From the NCBI GenBank assembly GCA_016938175.1, contig JAFGVE010000024.1, positions 1-64,000 of the forward strand: a DNA stretch of 64,000 nt, given 5' to 3'. The DNA is from Campylobacterales bacterium (GTDB taxonomy: Bacteria > Campylobacterota > Campylobacteria > Campylobacterales > Sulfurimonadaceae). A program made the position numbers and the translations under genes. The notes below the pieces were generated by a model. It worked only from the letters and a program-made list of their open reading frames with translations. It searched no databases and was not told the DNA's origin. Of the stretch, positions 49,760-62,121 are shown piece by piece (within the stretch, counting starts at the first letter, position 1; every line of letters starts with the position of its first letter).

Positions 49760-51574
49760 ATGCAAAAAACAATTAAACTTTTAAGAGAAAACGGTGAACT
49801 TCGTATTGTAGATGAAGCCTTAGATATATATCTTGAAATTCCTCATTTGGCTTATGCAGAGGTGAAAAAAAAAGATGGTGGTCAGGCTATTCTTTTTACA
49901 AATGTTGTAGATAAAAAAAGTGGTAAAAAATTTGAAGAGCCAGTATTAATGAATGTATTTGGTTCTTATAAACGCTGTGAATTGTTATTTGGCAGAACTG
50001 TTGAGTCTGTAGCAGATGAGATAACAAAACTTTTACATATGCGTCCACCAGAAGGCTTTTTTAATAAAGTCAGTATGGCTAAAGAGCTTTTTTCTCTTAA
50101 AAACATTTTTCCAAAAAAACTTAAAGGTAAGGGTGCTTGTCAAGAGCTGGAGTTTTTAGGTGAAGATGTAGACTTAGGAATGTTGCCTGTGCTGACAACA
50201 TGGGAGCAAGATGCGGGTCCTTTTATTACAATGGGACAGGTTTATACACAGTCTTTAGATGGTGAGATGGTTAATCTTGGAATGTATAGACTGCAGGTAC
50301 ATGATAAAAATCATTTAGGAATGCATTGGCAGATTCATAAAGATAGTTCTCACTTTTTTGATCAGTATCAAAAAGCAGGGAAAAAGATGCCAGTCTCCAT
50401 AGCCATTGGAGGGAATCCTCTTTATACATGGTGTGCAACTGCTCCACTGCCATATGGTGTAAACGAACTACTGATGTATGGACTTATTACAAAAAAACCA
50501 GCTCAACTTGTAAAGTCTTTAACAACACCACTATATATACCTGAAGATGTTGATTATGTAATTGAAGGCTGGGTTGATACGTCTGAAGTCAAAATTGAAG
50601 GACCATTTGGTGACCATACTGGCTACTATACTCTTGCTGAGCCATATCCAGTGTTAGAAGTTTCAGCGATTACTATGAAAAAAAAGCGAACATTCTTAGC
50701 AACTGTAGTTGGGAAACCGCCATTGGAAGATAAATATATGGGATGGGCGACTGGAAAAATATTTTTTCCACTTTTAAAGACAACTGTTCCAGATCTTATT
50801 GATTATCATATGCCTGAGAATGCGGGTTTCCATAATTTAATTCTTGCGAAGATGCAACCTCTTTACAAAGGACATGCAAAACAGTTTATGCATGCATTTT
50901 GGGGTGCCGGTCAAATGAGTTTTGTTAAGCATGCTATTTTTGTTGATGAGAAGGCGCCATCATTAGAAAATTATGACTCTTTTACGACATATGTACTTAA
51001 TAGATTTACGCCAAAATCTCTTTTTATTACTGAAGGTATACTTGATGCTTTAGACCATTCATCTCCTGAAACTCTTGTTGGTGGAAAACTTGGAGTAGAT
51101 GCAACTGCTGCAAATAGAATAGAACCACCACAATTACTCGGAGATGAAGAACTTTTGTTTAAAGTTCAAGAACTATTGCCAGAAGTAAGTACTTTACATC
51201 AGTTTATGAGAAGAACAGCAAACCCTATTACTGTGATAGCTTTAGAGAAGAAAAGAGCAGTTAAAGAGTATTTTGATGCTCTCTTACCACTAAGCAATAA
51301 TCTCCGAATTGTTGTTTTTGTGGATACAAAAGCAAATGATGTTTATAATCCATACATGCTTATATGGAGAGTTACAAACAATATAGATGCACTTAGGGAT
51401 ATTTTTGTGTCAGGTTTGGTTGTAGGAGTTGATGGTACAAACAAAAATCAGCTTGATGGCTTTACTAGAGAATGGCCAGATGATGTTGATTGTACCTCCT
51501 CTGTTATTGAAACTTTAAGAGCTAAGTCACTATGGGATTTACCTGAAAATCTTTTAACAAAGTATCAATTGTAA
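49760..51574 (+). CDS. UbiD family decarboxylase
   Basis: GPFGDHTGYYTLAEPYPVLEVSAIT, MHWQIHKDSS. Confidence 0.92.
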   Translation: MQKTIKLLRENGELRIVDEALDIYLEIPHLAYAEVKKKDGGQAILFTNVVDKKSGKKFEEPVLMNVFGSYKRCELLFGRTVESVADEITKLLHMRPPEGFFNKVSMAKELFSLKNIFPKKLKGKGACQELEFLGEDVDLGMLPVLTTWEQDAGPFITMGQVYTQSLDGEMVNLGMYRLQVHDKNHLGMHWQIHKDSSHFFDQYQKAGKKMPVSIAIGGNPLYTWCATAPLPYGVNELLMYGLITKKPAQLVKSLTTPLYIPEDVDYVIEGWVDTSEVKIEGPFGDHTGYYTLAEPYPVLEVSAITMKKKRTFLATVVGKPPLEDKYMGWATGKIFFPLLKTTVPDLIDYHMPENAGFHNLILAKMQPLYKGHAKQFMHAFWGAGQMSFVKHAIFVDEKAPSLENYDSFTTYVLNRFTPKSLFITEGILDALDHSSPETLVGGKLGVDATAANRIEPPQLLGDEELLFKVQELLPEVSTLHQFMRRTANPITVIALEKKRAVKEYFDALLPLSNNLRIVVFVDTKANDVYNPYMLIWRVTNNIDALRDIFVSGLVVGVDGTNKNQLDGFTREWPDDVDCTSSVIETLRAKSLWDLPENLLTKYQL

Positions 51575-51673
51575 TAAAAGCAAAATTTGTTAAATAGATA
51601 TGTGACAATATAAGGTTAATATAATATTTACTAATGTACTATAGAAGACTTTAATTTATTATAAGGGTTGTGA

Positions 51674-52009
51674 ATGACCAGAGTTCTCGTAATTTTTCTC
51701 TCGTTAACTTTTTTAACTCTCACTACATCTAGTGCTGCTATCTATAAAGGGCAGAAAGTATTTGTAAAAGAGTGTCTAAAGTGTCATGATAGTGGACAAG
51801 CATTTGTTGCTGAGTATAAGATGAAGCAGTGGAAAAAGTGGATGAACAAAAAAGGGAAACTACTTGCAAAAATTCATTTAGACAGTAAGAAGGCAAAAAA
51901 GTCGCATAAGTACTTTCAAAGTAGTAAATTTACTAAAAAAACAAAACATTTAAAGCAGTTTCTTGTTGAATATGCTAAGGATAGTGGAAACGTTCCTGCT
52001 TGTAACTAA
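51674..52009 (+). CDS. exported c-type-cytochrome-like protein
   Basis: Signal peptide plus CLKCH heme-binding motif. Confidence 0.7.
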   Translation: MTRVLVIFLSLTFLTLTTSSAAIYKGQKVFVKECLKCHDSGQAFVAEYKMKQWKKWMNKKGKLLAKIHLDSKKAKKSHKYFQSSKFTKKTKHLKQFLVEYAKDSGNVPACN

Positions 52010-52021
52010 CTCTTAGATGTG

Positions 52022-52043
52022 TAAAGAGTACTTACGCTCTTTA
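52022..52043. terminator. hairpin downstream of the cytochrome-like gene
   Basis: TAAAGAG-TACTTACG-CTCTTTA. Confidence 0.4.
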
Positions 52044-52147
52044 TACTCTATTTCTTCTTCAATTTTTACTTTCAATTTTTTTAATACTTTATTATCTTCT
52101 TATATTCTGCTAAAATACAAAACTTTTTAAAATCGGAGATATACCTT

Positions 52148-53530
52148 ATGGATAAAATGTGGTCAGGTCGTTTTAGTGCGAGTGCTTCAAGTTTGTTAGA
52201 TCAGTTTAATGCTTCAATTATGTTTGACAGAAAGCTGTACAAAGAGGATATTGAAGGTTCAATTGCTCATGCTACTATGCTCACAAAACAGGGTATTCTA
52301 ACTCAGGATGAATTAGAGAAAATTAAAGATGGACTCTCTCAAGTTCTTAAAGAGATTGAGTCTGGTGAGTTTGAATGGAAAATATCTGATGAAGACTTAC
52401 ATATGGGAATTGAAAAACGTCTGACTGCTATTATTGGTGATGCAGGGAAGAAGTTACATACTGCACGTAGTAGAAATGATCAGGTTGCAGTTGATTTTAG
52501 ACGTTATGTTTTACGTAAAAATAATGAAATTATTGAAGGTATTAAGGCACTCATGGCAGAAGTTTTGGTAGTTGCAAATCAGCATACTGAGACACTTATT
52601 CCGGGTATGACACATCTACAACATGCGCAGCCGATAAATTTTGCTTTTCATCTAGGTGCCTATCTTTCAATGTTTAAACGTGATATTGAGCGTTTTGAAA
52701 GTTCGTTAGAAAGAAATAATATCTCTCCACTTGGGTGTGCAGCTCTTGCAGGAACACCACATAATGTTGATAGAAAGATGACAGCAGAACTATTGGGATT
52801 TCATAGTGTGAGTGTAAATTGTCTTGACACTGTAAGTGACAGAGATTTTGCCTTGGAGATTCTTTTTAATATCTCAACAATGATGATGCATATTTCACGT
52901 TTGAGTGAAGAGCTGATTATGTGGTCATCATATGAGTTTGGTTTTGTTGAGTTGAGTGATGAGTATTCTACTGGAAGTTCAATTATGCCACAGAAAAAAA
53001 ATCCTGATGTTCCAGAACTTTTACGTGGAAAAACAGGACGTGTTTACGGTTCACTGATGGGATTGTTGACTGTAATGAAAGGACTTCCACTCGCTTATAA
53101 TAAAGATACGCAAGAGGATAAAGAGGGCGTCTTTGATGCAGTAGAAACTGCTGAGATATCTTTAGAAATACTCAAAGAAGCTATAAAAACCATGGAAGTA
53201 AAAGCATACAACATGGAAAAAGCATGTGCAATTGGTCATTTAAGTGCAACAGACTTAGCAGATTATTTAGTGGAGAAATGTGGTATACCTTTTAGAGAAG
53301 CACATTTTATTACAGGCCGGGCAGTAGCAAAGGGTGAAGAACTCCACATTGACCTCTCTGCTATGGAGTACAAATATCTTAAAGAGATTGATGAGAGAAT
53401 AGGTGAAGATGTAATAGAGTACTTAGGGCTTCGTCATTCTATGAATGCAAGAACTTCAGAAGGTGGCACAGCGTCTACAAGAACGAAAGAACAACTTGAG
53501 TATTTTGCAAACTATTTAGGAGAAAAATAA
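52148..53530 (+). CDS. argH: argininosuccinate lyase
   Basis: [54 protein letters not shown]. Confidence 0.97.
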   Translation: MDKMWSGRFSASASSLLDQFNASIMFDRKLYKEDIEGSIAHATMLTKQGILTQDELEKIKDGLSQVLKEIESGEFEWKISDEDLHMGIEKRLTAIIGDAGKKLHTARSRNDQVAVDFRRYVLRKNNEIIEGIKALMAEVLVVANQHTETLIPGMTHLQHAQPINFAFHLGAYLSMFKRDIERFESSLERNNISPLGCAALAGTPHNVDRKMTAELLGFHSVSVNCLDTVSDRDFALEILFNISTMMMHISRLSEELIMWSSYEFGFVELSDEYSTGSSIMPQKKNPDVPELLRGKTGRVYGSLMGLLTVMKGLPLAYNKDTQEDKEGVFDAVETAEISLEILKEAIKTMEVKAYNMEKACAIGHLSATDLADYLVEKCGIPFREAHFITGRAVAKGEELHIDLSAMEYKYLKEIDERIGEDVIEYLGLRHSMNARTSEGGTASTRTKEQLEYFANYLGEK

Positions 53531-53531
53531 A

Positions 53532-53999
53532 ATGAAAATAACAGTATCACATCAAGATGCAATGAAGTTTGAGGCAAAGACTGAAAAGTCTAGTTTTGTG
53601 ATTGATTGTCCAACAATTTCACCAATAGAGTATTTTTTATCAGGTGTAATTACATGTAGTGCAACAGATATTGTAATGATTCCTAAAAATCAAGGAAAAA
53701 CTGTTACTGATTTAGTTGTAGATGGTGAAGTAGTTCGTGCAGAAGATCATCCAAGAAAGTTTTTAAAGTTGCATTTGACGTATAACTTTAACTCGGATGC
53801 AGATGATGACACACAAGCAGCACGTTGGGTCATGGCCTCTGTTGAGACATATTGTTCGACGATTAATACAATTCGTGATACAACAGAAATATCATATAGT
53901 ATTACACACAATGGAAAGCTTATTCGTGAAAATGAAAGAATGATAAGTGGTGGTGGAAGTAAGATTGATATGGGAGATATTGACGCTTGCTGTAGCTAG
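53532..53999 (+). CDS. OsmC family protein
   Basis: PIEYFLSGVITCSATDIVMI; VETYCSTINTIRDTTEI. Confidence 0.85.
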   Translation: MKITVSHQDAMKFEAKTEKSSFVIDCPTISPIEYFLSGVITCSATDIVMIPKNQGKTVTDLVVDGEVVRAEDHPRKFLKLHLTYNFNSDADDDTQAARWVMASVETYCSTINTIRDTTEISYSITHNGKLIRENERMISGGGSKIDMGDIDACCS

Positions 54000-54014
54000 G
54001 AGTTTATCCTAGCT

Positions 54015-54371
54015 TTAAAACATACCTTTTGGGTCAGAATCACTAAAATGTCCCCATTTTAGTTTTGCGCCACCTAAGATGTGAAAATGAAGGTGTTTCA
54101 CCTCTTGACCACCATTTTCGCCAATATTTGTAATTACTCTATATCCGCTTTTTTCAATGTTTATATCTTTTACAATTTGTTGTATAAATGAAGTCATTCC
54201 TGCCATAACTTCAGGTGTTACATCGTTAAAACTTTCAAAGTGTTGTTTAGGAATTGCTAAAATGTGTACGGGAGCTTTTGGATTTATATCGTGAAAAGCT
54301 AGAAAATTTTCATTTTCAGCAACGATATTTGATGGGATTTCTTTTTCAACTATTTTACAAAATAGGCACAT
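54015..54371 (-). CDS. HIT family hydrolase
   Basis: CLFCKIVEKEIPSNIVAEN, EVKHLHFHILGG. Confidence 0.93.
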   Translation of the reverse strand: MCLFCKIVEKEIPSNIVAENENFLAFHDINPKAPVHILAIPKQHFESFNDVTPEVMAGMTSFIQQIVKDINIEKSGYRVITNIGENGGQEVKHLHFHILGGAKLKWGHFSDSDPKGMF

Positions 54372-54451
54372 TTTTCTTCCTTGTTTTTGGGTTATTGTAT
54401 CATATAAACGAAGAAATGAAGCTGTTTATTAGATAGTTTTAACTATAATCA

Positions 54452-55477
54452 TTGGAAATTTTTAAAAACTATGGAGACTCTCTTTTGAACGAGTGGTACG
54501 AGAAAATAAAAGAAGCACAGAGTGTTGAAGTATTAGAAGAAATACGCATATCTGTATTTGGAAAAAAAGGTGTTTTAGCAGCTGAGTTTGCAAAGATGAA
54601 AACAGCTTCCAATGAAGATAAAGCACAGATTGCAAAAGATTTAAATAAGCACAAGCAAGCCCTTACAAATGAGTTTACGGCAAAAAAAATTGCCCTGCAA
54701 ACACAAGAATTAAAAGATGCTATGCTAGCAGAGGCTATAGATGTCTCTTTATTTAGTACAGAATCACAGGCAGGAGCATTACACCCTGTAATGGAGACGA
54801 TGGACAGAATCGTTGAATACTTTTCATCAATGAATTTTGCTGTAAAAACTGGAACAATGGTTGAAGATGATTTTAATAACTTTGAAGCTTTAAACCTTCC
54901 AAAATATCACCCTGCACGTGATATGCAAGATACATTTTATTTTAAAGACGAACTTCTTTTACGAACACACACTTCACCTGTACAAATTCGTACAATGATG
55001 TCCACAAAACCACCTATACGTATGATTGCTCCAGGTGCAGTTTTTCGTAGAGATTATGACTTGACGCATACACCTATGTTTCACCAGGTTGAAGGGCTTT
55101 TAGTAGATGAAGAAGGGAAAGTCTCTTTTGCAAATTTAAAGTACATTTTAGAAGACTTTTTAAAGTTTATGTTTGGTGATGTAAATGTTCGTTTTCGACC
55201 ATCTTTTTTCCCTTTTACAGAGCCTTCTGCAGAGGTAGATATTTCATGTGTTTTCTGTAAAGGTGATGGATGTAGAGTATGTTCACAAACTGGCTGGTTA
55301 GAGGTTTTAGGATGTGGAATAGTAGACCAAAATGTTTTTGAGGCAGTAGAGTATAAAAACGTTAGTGGATACGCATTTGGATTAGGTGTAGAACGTTTTG
55401 CAATGTTAATTCATCAAATTGGAGACCTTCGTTCACTTTTTGAAGGTGATATAAAACTATTGGAGCAGTTTCAGTGA
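54452..55477 (+). CDS. pheS: phenylalanyl-tRNA synthetase alpha subunit
   Basis: [46 protein letters not shown] start. Confidence 0.96.
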   Translation: MEIFKNYGDSLLNEWYEKIKEAQSVEVLEEIRISVFGKKGVLAAEFAKMKTASNEDKAQIAKDLNKHKQALTNEFTAKKIALQTQELKDAMLAEAIDVSLFSTESQAGALHPVMETMDRIVEYFSSMNFAVKTGTMVEDDFNNFEALNLPKYHPARDMQDTFYFKDELLLRTHTSPVQIRTMMSTKPPIRMIAPGAVFRRDYDLTHTPMFHQVEGLLVDEEGKVSFANLKYILEDFLKFMFGDVNVRFRPSFFPFTEPSAEVDISCVFCKGDGCRVCSQTGWLEVLGCGIVDQNVFEAVEYKNVSGYAFGLGVERFAMLIHQIGDLRSLFEGDIKLLEQFQ

Positions 55478-57804
55478 TAGTAACAAAATCTTGGTTAAAT
55501 GAGTGGATTGATCTGAGTGGTATTTCTACTGATGAAATTGCAAAAACATTCAATTCAATAGGTTTAGAAGTAGATAGAGTTCATGAGTATAGAACTCCTA
55601 AAAAAATAGTTTTTGGAAGAGTCTTAGAGTGTGAAAAACATCCTGATGCTGATAAACTAAATGTTTGTCAAGTTGACATAGGAACAAGTGTACGTCAAAT
55701 CGTTTGTGGTGCTTCAAATGTTCGTGCAGGGCTTCATGTTGTTGTAGCAACTGTTGGTGCTGAGATGCCTAGCGGTTTGATTATTAAACCTGTGAAGTTA
55801 CGTGGTGTTGAGTCAGAGGGCATGATCTGTTCTGCAACAGAAATAGGCTTGCCGGATATTGGTGAGGGAATTATAGAAGTTGATGAGAGTATCGGCGATT
55901 ATAAGATAGGTCAAGATATTACTGAAAATGCTATTTTAAATGATGACCTTATTGAAATTGAGCTTACAGCAAATAGAGGTGACTGTCTAAGTGTTCGTGG
56001 TGTTGCTAGAGATTTAAGTGCGGCTTTTGACAGACCTGTAAAAGAGTACACAGTAACGGACAATGATGACAAACGTGGAATTGGACGTATAGTTTCACTC
56101 TCTTATGAAAAAAACTTGGATGTAAACTTACGTTATAAAGCGATTGATTTAAAAGAGTTAGTTCCACCACTTGTAGTGAAATTGAGACTTGCTCAAATTG
56201 AAGATTTACGTGAAACTTGTGTTGAGTCTATGATGCTTTATGTAACTCAAAGTACAGGAGTTATTCTTCGTGCCTATAAGCATGACTTCTTCAAAGATGA
56301 AGATGAAAAAATGGCGAAAGTAACTCTGAGTGAAGATGAGAGAGGATATGCGGTTATTAAGGGTAAAGAACGTGCTTCAACAGTTGGAATTATTCAAGAA
56401 AAATCTTCAATGGTTATTGGTGATGAAGGACTTATCCTCATTGAGGCAAGTTATATTCCACCAGAAATAATTTCTAAAAAAATGGCTGAGACAAAAATTG
56501 AATCAGGTCCAATGTTTTATAAAACATCACGTGGAAGTGAGCCAGCTTTAGAAGGCGGACTTTCGTATTGTGTAGACTTGATTGAAAAGTACTCCAATTC
56601 ATCTACATTTAGTGGAATGATAGAACTTTCAGATGCACATAAAGATAGAACCGTTGTGGTTACAAAACAGGAAATTGATGAGCTTATTGGTGCGAATATT
56701 GATAAGTTGGTAATTACAAAAATTTTAAAAAATTTGGGTTTTGATACATCAAAGTCTTCAACTGATAAATTCGCTATTTCAGTGCCACAATTTCGCCATG
56801 ATATAGTTAATAAGCAAGATATTATTGAAGAGATTGTCCGTATGGTTGGTATTGACAATATCCCTGCAAAACCTTTTATTTTAAGTGAAGCGAATAGACT
56901 TGAAGATAACTATTTTGAGTATAAAAAACGTAGTGTTTTTAGACATCGTGCTGCATCAAGTGGTTTTTTTGAATCTGTACATTTTGTTTTTGATGAGAAA
57001 AAAGTATTAAATAGTTATGGTTTTGAGACAACAAAAGAGGATTTAGAACTCATAAATCCAATAGTGCAAACACTTGATACGCTTCGTCCGACACTTTTAA
57101 CAGGACTTCTAAAAGCAGCTTCAATGAATGTAAAAAACGGTTATGACTCTGTAAGACTGTTTGAACTTGGATCTGTTTTTTCTCCTTTAAGAGAGGAGTC
57201 GTTGAAAATGGCTATGCTATTTAGTGGAGCAAGAGAGGCTGAATCACTTTCAAATACAGGAAAGCCTCAAAGAGTCGATTTTGCACTTTTTGTACAAAAA
57301 GTTTCTAACATTATCGGTGATATAACGCTGAGACAGTATGAAACAAAACACACTTTATCGCATATTTACCAATCTGCAGAGGTAATTATAGATGGCCAGG
57401 TGGCTGGAGAACTCTTTAGAGTGCATCCAAATGTTGAAAAAGAGTATGATTTAGATGTAACATATGTATGTGAACTAGATTTTGATAAGATTCCTTATGG
57501 TTTAAAAACTGTACAAAAAAGTTCTAAGTATCAGGCATCATTTAGAGATTTAAGTATCATTGTACCACAGACACTCTCTTATGAAACGATTAAGGGTGTG
57601 ATTGAAAAGAGTGCCATAAATGAACTTGTACGTTTTTACCCTGTTGATAAGTATAAAGATGAGACTCTTGGAACAGATATGAGTCTAAGCTTGCGTTTTG
57701 TCTTACAATCACATGAAAAAACTCTCGAAGAAGAAGATATTAATGTCGCTATAGAGACTATCCTTACGAATCTTAAAGATGAACTTGGAGTAGGATTACG
57801 ATGA
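55474..57804 (+). CDS. pheT: phenylalanyl-tRNA synthetase beta subunit
   Basis: [44 protein letters not shown] start overlapping pheS. Confidence 0.96.
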   Translation: MIVTKSWLNEWIDLSGISTDEIAKTFNSIGLEVDRVHEYRTPKKIVFGRVLECEKHPDADKLNVCQVDIGTSVRQIVCGASNVRAGLHVVVATVGAEMPSGLIIKPVKLRGVESEGMICSATEIGLPDIGEGIIEVDESIGDYKIGQDITENAILNDDLIEIELTANRGDCLSVRGVARDLSAAFDRPVKEYTVTDNDDKRGIGRIVSLSYEKNLDVNLRYKAIDLKELVPPLVVKLRLAQIEDLRETCVESMMLYVTQSTGVILRAYKHDFFKDEDEKMAKVTLSEDERGYAVIKGKERASTVGIIQEKSSMVIGDEGLILIEASYIPPEIISKKMAETKIESGPMFYKTSRGSEPALEGGLSYCVDLIEKYSNSSTFSGMIELSDAHKDRTVVVTKQEIDELIGANIDKLVITKILKNLGFDTSKSSTDKFAISVPQFRHDIVNKQDIIEEIVRMVGIDNIPAKPFILSEANRLEDNYFEYKKRSVFRHRAASSGFFESVHFVFDEKKVLNSYGFETTKEDLELINPIVQTLDTLRPTLLTGLLKAASMNVKNGYDSVRLFELGSVFSPLREESLKMAMLFSGAREAESLSNTGKPQRVDFALFVQKVSNIIGDITLRQYETKHTLSHIYQSAEVIIDGQVAGELFRVHPNVEKEYDLDVTYVCELDFDKIPYGLKTVQKSSKYQASFRDLSIIVPQTLSYETIKGVIEKSAINELVRFYPVDKYKDETLGTDMSLSLRFVLQSHEKTLEEEDINVAIETILTNLKDELGVGLR

Positions 57805-59087
57805 GTAAAGTAGTTGTTTCTCCTGCGGAAAAGTTTTCGCTTAAAATATCTGAAATTGCACCTGATAAGTCGATATCTCATCGTAGTGTTATGTTTGCAA
57901 TGCTGGCTGAAGGCACAAGTGTTATAGAGAACTTTTTACGTGCTGAAGATACAATGAATTCATTACAAATAGTTAAAAATCTTGGTGCAAAAGTTCTGGA
58001 CACTGGCGATAAAATTGAAATATCTTCAGATGGAATTCAAGAAAGTTTTGAAGTTTTAGATTGTGGAAACTCTGGAACTGGTATGCGTCTATTTTGTGGG
58101 TTATTGAGTTCTGCTAATGGTCACTTTGTTTTAACGGGTGATAAATATCTGCGTTCAAGACCAATGAAGAGGGTAACGGCTCCATTAAAAGATATAGGCG
58201 CACAACTAGATGGCAGAAACAACGGAGATTTAGCACCTTTAAGTATCCGTGGTGCATCACTTGAGGCTTTTGACTATACAAGTAAAATAGCATCTGCTCA
58301 AGTAAAGTCATGTATGATACTTGCAGCACTTAGGGCTAATGGCGTCTGTACATATACAGAACCTGAACTCTCTAGAGATCACACAGAGAGAATGCTAAAA
58401 GGTATGGGTGCAGCAATCGAGGTAAATGGTTTAACAACTACAATTCATCCAATGAAAAAGCTACTTTCACCTTTAAGTATTCGAGTTCCTGCTGATCCTT
58501 CAAGTGCTTTTTTCTTTGCAGTAGCTGCTGCTATTACAGAAGGCTCAGATATTACATTAGAAGGTGTAACTCTTAATCCTACACGTATTGAAGCTTTTAA
58601 AGCTTTAGAGCGAATGGGAGCAAATATTTCATACGAAATGAAAGAGAATAAGTATGAGCCAATAGGAGATATCCGCGTTCAGTATGCACCACTTAATGGT
58701 ATTGTAGTTGAAGAAAATATCTCATGGCTTATCGATGAACTACCTGCTCTCTCTATTGCTATGGCAACTGCTAAGGGTGAGAGTATAGTTAAAAATGCTG
58801 AGGAATTACGTGTAAAAGAGTCTGATAGAATTTCGACTGTAGTTGAAGGTTTACGTTCTTGTGGCATTACTGTAGATGAGTATGAAGATGGTTATAAAAT
58901 TACCGGTGGTAAGCTTTCATCTGCTCAAGTTGATAGTGATGGTGATCACAGAATAGCTATGAGTTTTATTGTTGCAGGTTTACAGTGTGGTATGGAAGTA
59001 ACAGATTTAGAGTGTATAAACACTTCATTTCCAAACTTTTTTGAATTACTACAGAAAATTACAAATATAGAGATTTCAGGAGAGTAA
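57801..59087 (+). CDS. aroA: 3-phosphoshikimate 1-carboxyvinyltransferase
   Basis: [39 protein letters not shown]. Confidence 0.96.
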   Translation: MSKVVVSPAEKFSLKISEIAPDKSISHRSVMFAMLAEGTSVIENFLRAEDTMNSLQIVKNLGAKVLDTGDKIEISSDGIQESFEVLDCGNSGTGMRLFCGLLSSANGHFVLTGDKYLRSRPMKRVTAPLKDIGAQLDGRNNGDLAPLSIRGASLEAFDYTSKIASAQVKSCMILAALRANGVCTYTEPELSRDHTERMLKGMGAAIEVNGLTTTIHPMKKLLSPLSIRVPADPSSAFFFAVAAAITEGSDITLEGVTLNPTRIEAFKALERMGANISYEMKENKYEPIGDIRVQYAPLNGIVVEENISWLIDELPALSIAMATAKGESIVKNAEELRVKESDRISTVVEGLRSCGITVDEYEDGYKITGGKLSSAQVDSDGDHRIAMSFIVAGLQCGMEVTDLECINTSFPNFFELLQKITNIEISGE

Positions 59088-59088
59088 A

Positions 59089-59919
59089 ATGGTTATAGAA
59101 CTTGCTGAAAATTATGGGTTTTGTTTTGGTGTAAAGCGTGCCATTAAAATTGCAGAAGAGAATAAAGACTCTGCAACATATGGTCCACTTATACATAATT
59201 CTAAAGAGATTGCAAGACTAGATAAAGACTTTAATGTAGGTCTTATTGAAGATTTTAAAAGTTTTAAAGCAGGGGATACTGCCATAGTTCGTACACATGG
59301 AATTGTAAAAGATGAACTTGAGCAGCTCCATAAATCTGGAATAAATGTAATTGATGCAACCTGTCCTTTTGTGACTAAACCTCAAGAGATTGCTCAGGAG
59401 ATGAGTGAAGAGGGCTATGATGTTGTTATATTTGGAGATGCTGCGCACCCTGAAATCAAAGGTGTTCAATCATACGCAACTCATGGAGCCATTGTTGTAA
59501 CAGATGTTGAAGATGTTAAAAAACTAAAATTTAAAGAGAAAATAGCACTTATTTCTCAAACAACAAGAAAAGTAGAGGATTATTTGGCAATTGCTAATTA
59601 TTTAGTTCCACGTTATAAAGAGGTACGTGTTTTTAATACTATCTGTAATGCTACATTTGATAATCAGTTAGCTGTTAGAGATATATCTGAAATCTCTGAT
59701 GTTATGATCATTATTGGAGGAAAAAATTCTTCTAATACAAAACAACTTTTTAATATTGCAAAAGAGAAGTGTTCTGATAGTTACCATATTGAAGATGAAA
59801 ATGAAATTGACTATAGTTGGTTTGAAGGCAAAGAGAGATGTGGTGTGAGTGCAGGTGCATCTACTCCGGATTGGATAATAAAAAATGTCATTAATGCAAT
59901 TGAGAAAAGGGTAAATTAA
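59089..59919 (+). CDS. ispH: 4-hydroxy-3-methylbut-2-enyl diphosphate reductase
   Basis: ENYGFCFGVKRAIKIAEE, TYGPLIHN, GVSAGASTPDWIIKNVI. Confidence 0.95.
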   Translation: MVIELAENYGFCFGVKRAIKIAEENKDSATYGPLIHNSKEIARLDKDFNVGLIEDFKSFKAGDTAIVRTHGIVKDELEQLHKSGINVIDATCPFVTKPQEIAQEMSEEGYDVVIFGDAAHPEIKGVQSYATHGAIVVTDVEDVKKLKFKEKIALISQTTRKVEDYLAIANYLVPRYKEVRVFNTICNATFDNQLAVRDISEISDVMIIIGGKNSSNTKQLFNIAKEKCSDSYHIEDENEIDYSWFEGKERCGVSAGASTPDWIIKNVINAIEKRVN

Positions 59920-59969
59920 TCATTTTTTAGCTACAATTCTGGAATTTTTACGTAATAAGAGGATAGGTA

Positions 59970-61631
59970 ATGGCGTTCGATAACGAATCATTTGAAGAAG
60001 AGGAAAGTTTTGCAGAGATGTTCGCTGCAAGCGAAAAGCAGCAAGAAACGAGTCACCGTATTGTAGAAGGTGAAATTGTAGAGATACAAGAGGATGAAAA
60101 TAGAGCATTAGTTGGTATTGGTGATAAACTAGAAGGTATATTAAGTCTTGATGAGCTTCGTAATGATGCAGGTGAGATGAAGTTTACAACTGGTGATAAA
60201 ATCAAAGTTATGACTATGGGCTATTATAACGAGCGTCCTAAAATCTCATACAAAAAAGTTTTAGAGCAAGAAAAAACTATTGAGTTTATTGAAGCACACA
60301 AAGAAAACTTCGAAGATGTAATTGTTGAAGGAACTATTACTAAGAAAAACCGTGGTGGCTATGTTGTAGAAGCTGATGACGTTACATTCTTTATGCCACG
60401 TTCACTAGCAGCATTTAAAGACAGTGATGATGTTTTAGGTCGTAAAATAAAAGCACAAGTTGTTAAAATTGACCCAGAAGAAAACTCAATCATTGTTTCT
60501 CGTCGTAAACTATTTAACGAAGAGAGAAAAAAGAAAAAAGAGATTATTGACCAGTTAATGGCTGATGATGTTGTAGTTGAAGGTACAATTAAAAAAATCA
60601 CTAGCTATGGTATGTTTGTAGATGTTGGTGGTGTTGATGGTCTTGTACACTATAACGAAATTAGTTACAAAGGACCTGTTAATCCTTCAAAACTTTATAA
60701 AGAGGGAGATGTAGTTAACGTTAAAGCTATTTCTTATGATAAAGATAAACGTCATCTTTCACTCTCTATTAAAGCTGTTCTTCCAGATCCATGGGCAGAA
60801 GTAGAGTCAGCACTTGACGAAGGTGATGTAATTGGTGTTACTGTTTCAAACATTGAAGCATATGGTGTTTTTGTTGATTTAGGAAATGACATTGAAGGTT
60901 TCTTACATATTTCGGAAATCACTTGGGATAAAAATGTTAAAAATCCTGGAGATTACTTAACAGTTGGCCAAGAGATTGAAGTTGAAGTAATTGAAATTAA
61001 TTCAAAAACACACAAACTTCGTGTGTCACTAAAAAGACTTTTAGCAAAACCTTTTGATGAGTTTGTAAAAAACTATAAAGAGGGAGATGTAGTAAAAGGA
61101 ACTATTACGTCTTTAACTGACTTCGGCGCATTTGTACGTATTGATGGTGTTGAAGGACTTCTTCATAACCAAGATATCTCATGGGATAAAAATACAAAAG
61201 CAAAAGATTTACTAAAATCTGGTGAAGAAGTAGAAGTTAAAATTGCAAAAATTAATGCAGAAGATCAAAAAATTTCTCTTAGCCGTAAATCACTTTTAGA
61301 ATCACCAATCGACAAATTTGCTCAAGAACATAAAGTAAATACTGTTGTAAGTGGAACAATCCGTGATATTAAAGACTTTGGTGTATTTGTTTCACTTAGA
61401 GATGGTGTTGATGCACTTATCCGTGATGAAGATTTATCACCATTAGTAAAAGAGGAGTTAGAAGTAGGTCAATCAATTGAAGCAGCTGTTGCAAATATTG
61501 ATACTAAACGTGATCGTATTCGTCTCTCTGTAAAAAAACTAGACTACATTAAAAACCAAGCGATGCTTGAAGAGATTAATGACAATGAGTCACACTCTTT
61601 AGGTGACCTCATAAAAGACCAACTACAATAA
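59970..61631 (+). CDS. rpsA: 30S ribosomal protein S1
   Basis: Tandem S1 domains (SYGMFVDVGGVDGLVHYNEIS, DFGAFVRIDGVEGLLHNQDISW). Confidence 0.95.
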   Translation: MAFDNESFEEEESFAEMFAASEKQQETSHRIVEGEIVEIQEDENRALVGIGDKLEGILSLDELRNDAGEMKFTTGDKIKVMTMGYYNERPKISYKKVLEQEKTIEFIEAHKENFEDVIVEGTITKKNRGGYVVEADDVTFFMPRSLAAFKDSDDVLGRKIKAQVVKIDPEENSIIVSRRKLFNEERKKKKEIIDQLMADDVVVEGTIKKITSYGMFVDVGGVDGLVHYNEISYKGPVNPSKLYKEGDVVNVKAISYDKDKRHLSLSIKAVLPDPWAEVESALDEGDVIGVTVSNIEAYGVFVDLGNDIEGFLHISEITWDKNVKNPGDYLTVGQEIEVEVIEINSKTHKLRVSLKRLLAKPFDEFVKNYKEGDVVKGTITSLTDFGAFVRIDGVEGLLHNQDISWDKNTKAKDLLKSGEEVEVKIAKINAEDQKISLSRKSLLESPIDKFAQEHKVNTVVSGTIRDIKDFGVFVSLRDGVDALIRDEDLSPLVKEELEVGQSIEAAVANIDTKRDRIRLSVKKLDYIKNQAMLEEINDNESHSLGDLIKDQLQ

Positions 61632-61640
61632 GCATAACAG

Positions 61641-62120
61641 ATGCAAAGAGTTCTTAAATGGTTTGCTCCTCTGCTTATGGGGGGAGTAGCCATTTTTTTA
61701 CTCTTTTTTTTAATTTCTATAAATTCTGAACACGTATATATTGAGAGTGAACCTCTCGTATTAGAACAAAATATTACACATATTGAATCGCAAGAGAGTT
61801 GGTTAAATCATTTCTCTAAATCAGAACGCTTAGGATACTTTTATCCAGTTAATGAAGTCTATGTAAAAGTGGATTTAAACGAAAAAATAACCAAAGTTAT
61901 TACTTACAAACTCTCTGCAAAAGTTTTGGACCCTTATCAACTTTTTTGTTTGAAAGAGGAGTTGAAGAGACATGAGTTGAAGTACTATCTCATGAAAAAT
62001 AAAACAGTTATAAATTTACTTATTTATTCACAAGATGTAAATAAATTAAACTCTTTAGTCGCTATACTAAGGAATTATAAAATATCGGCGAGTGTTGAGC
62101 CATACAAAGAGGATTATTAA
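61641..62120 (+). CDS. hypothetical membrane-anchored protein
   Basis: N-terminal TM helix; between rpsA and serA. Confidence 0.6.
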   Translation: MQRVLKWFAPLLMGGVAIFLLFFLISINSEHVYIESEPLVLEQNITHIESQESWLNHFSKSERLGYFYPVNEVYVKVDLNEKITKVITYKLSAKVLDPYQLFCLKEELKRHELKYYLMKNKTVINLLIYSQDVNKLNSLVAILRNYKISASVEPYKEDY

Positions 62121-62121
62121 T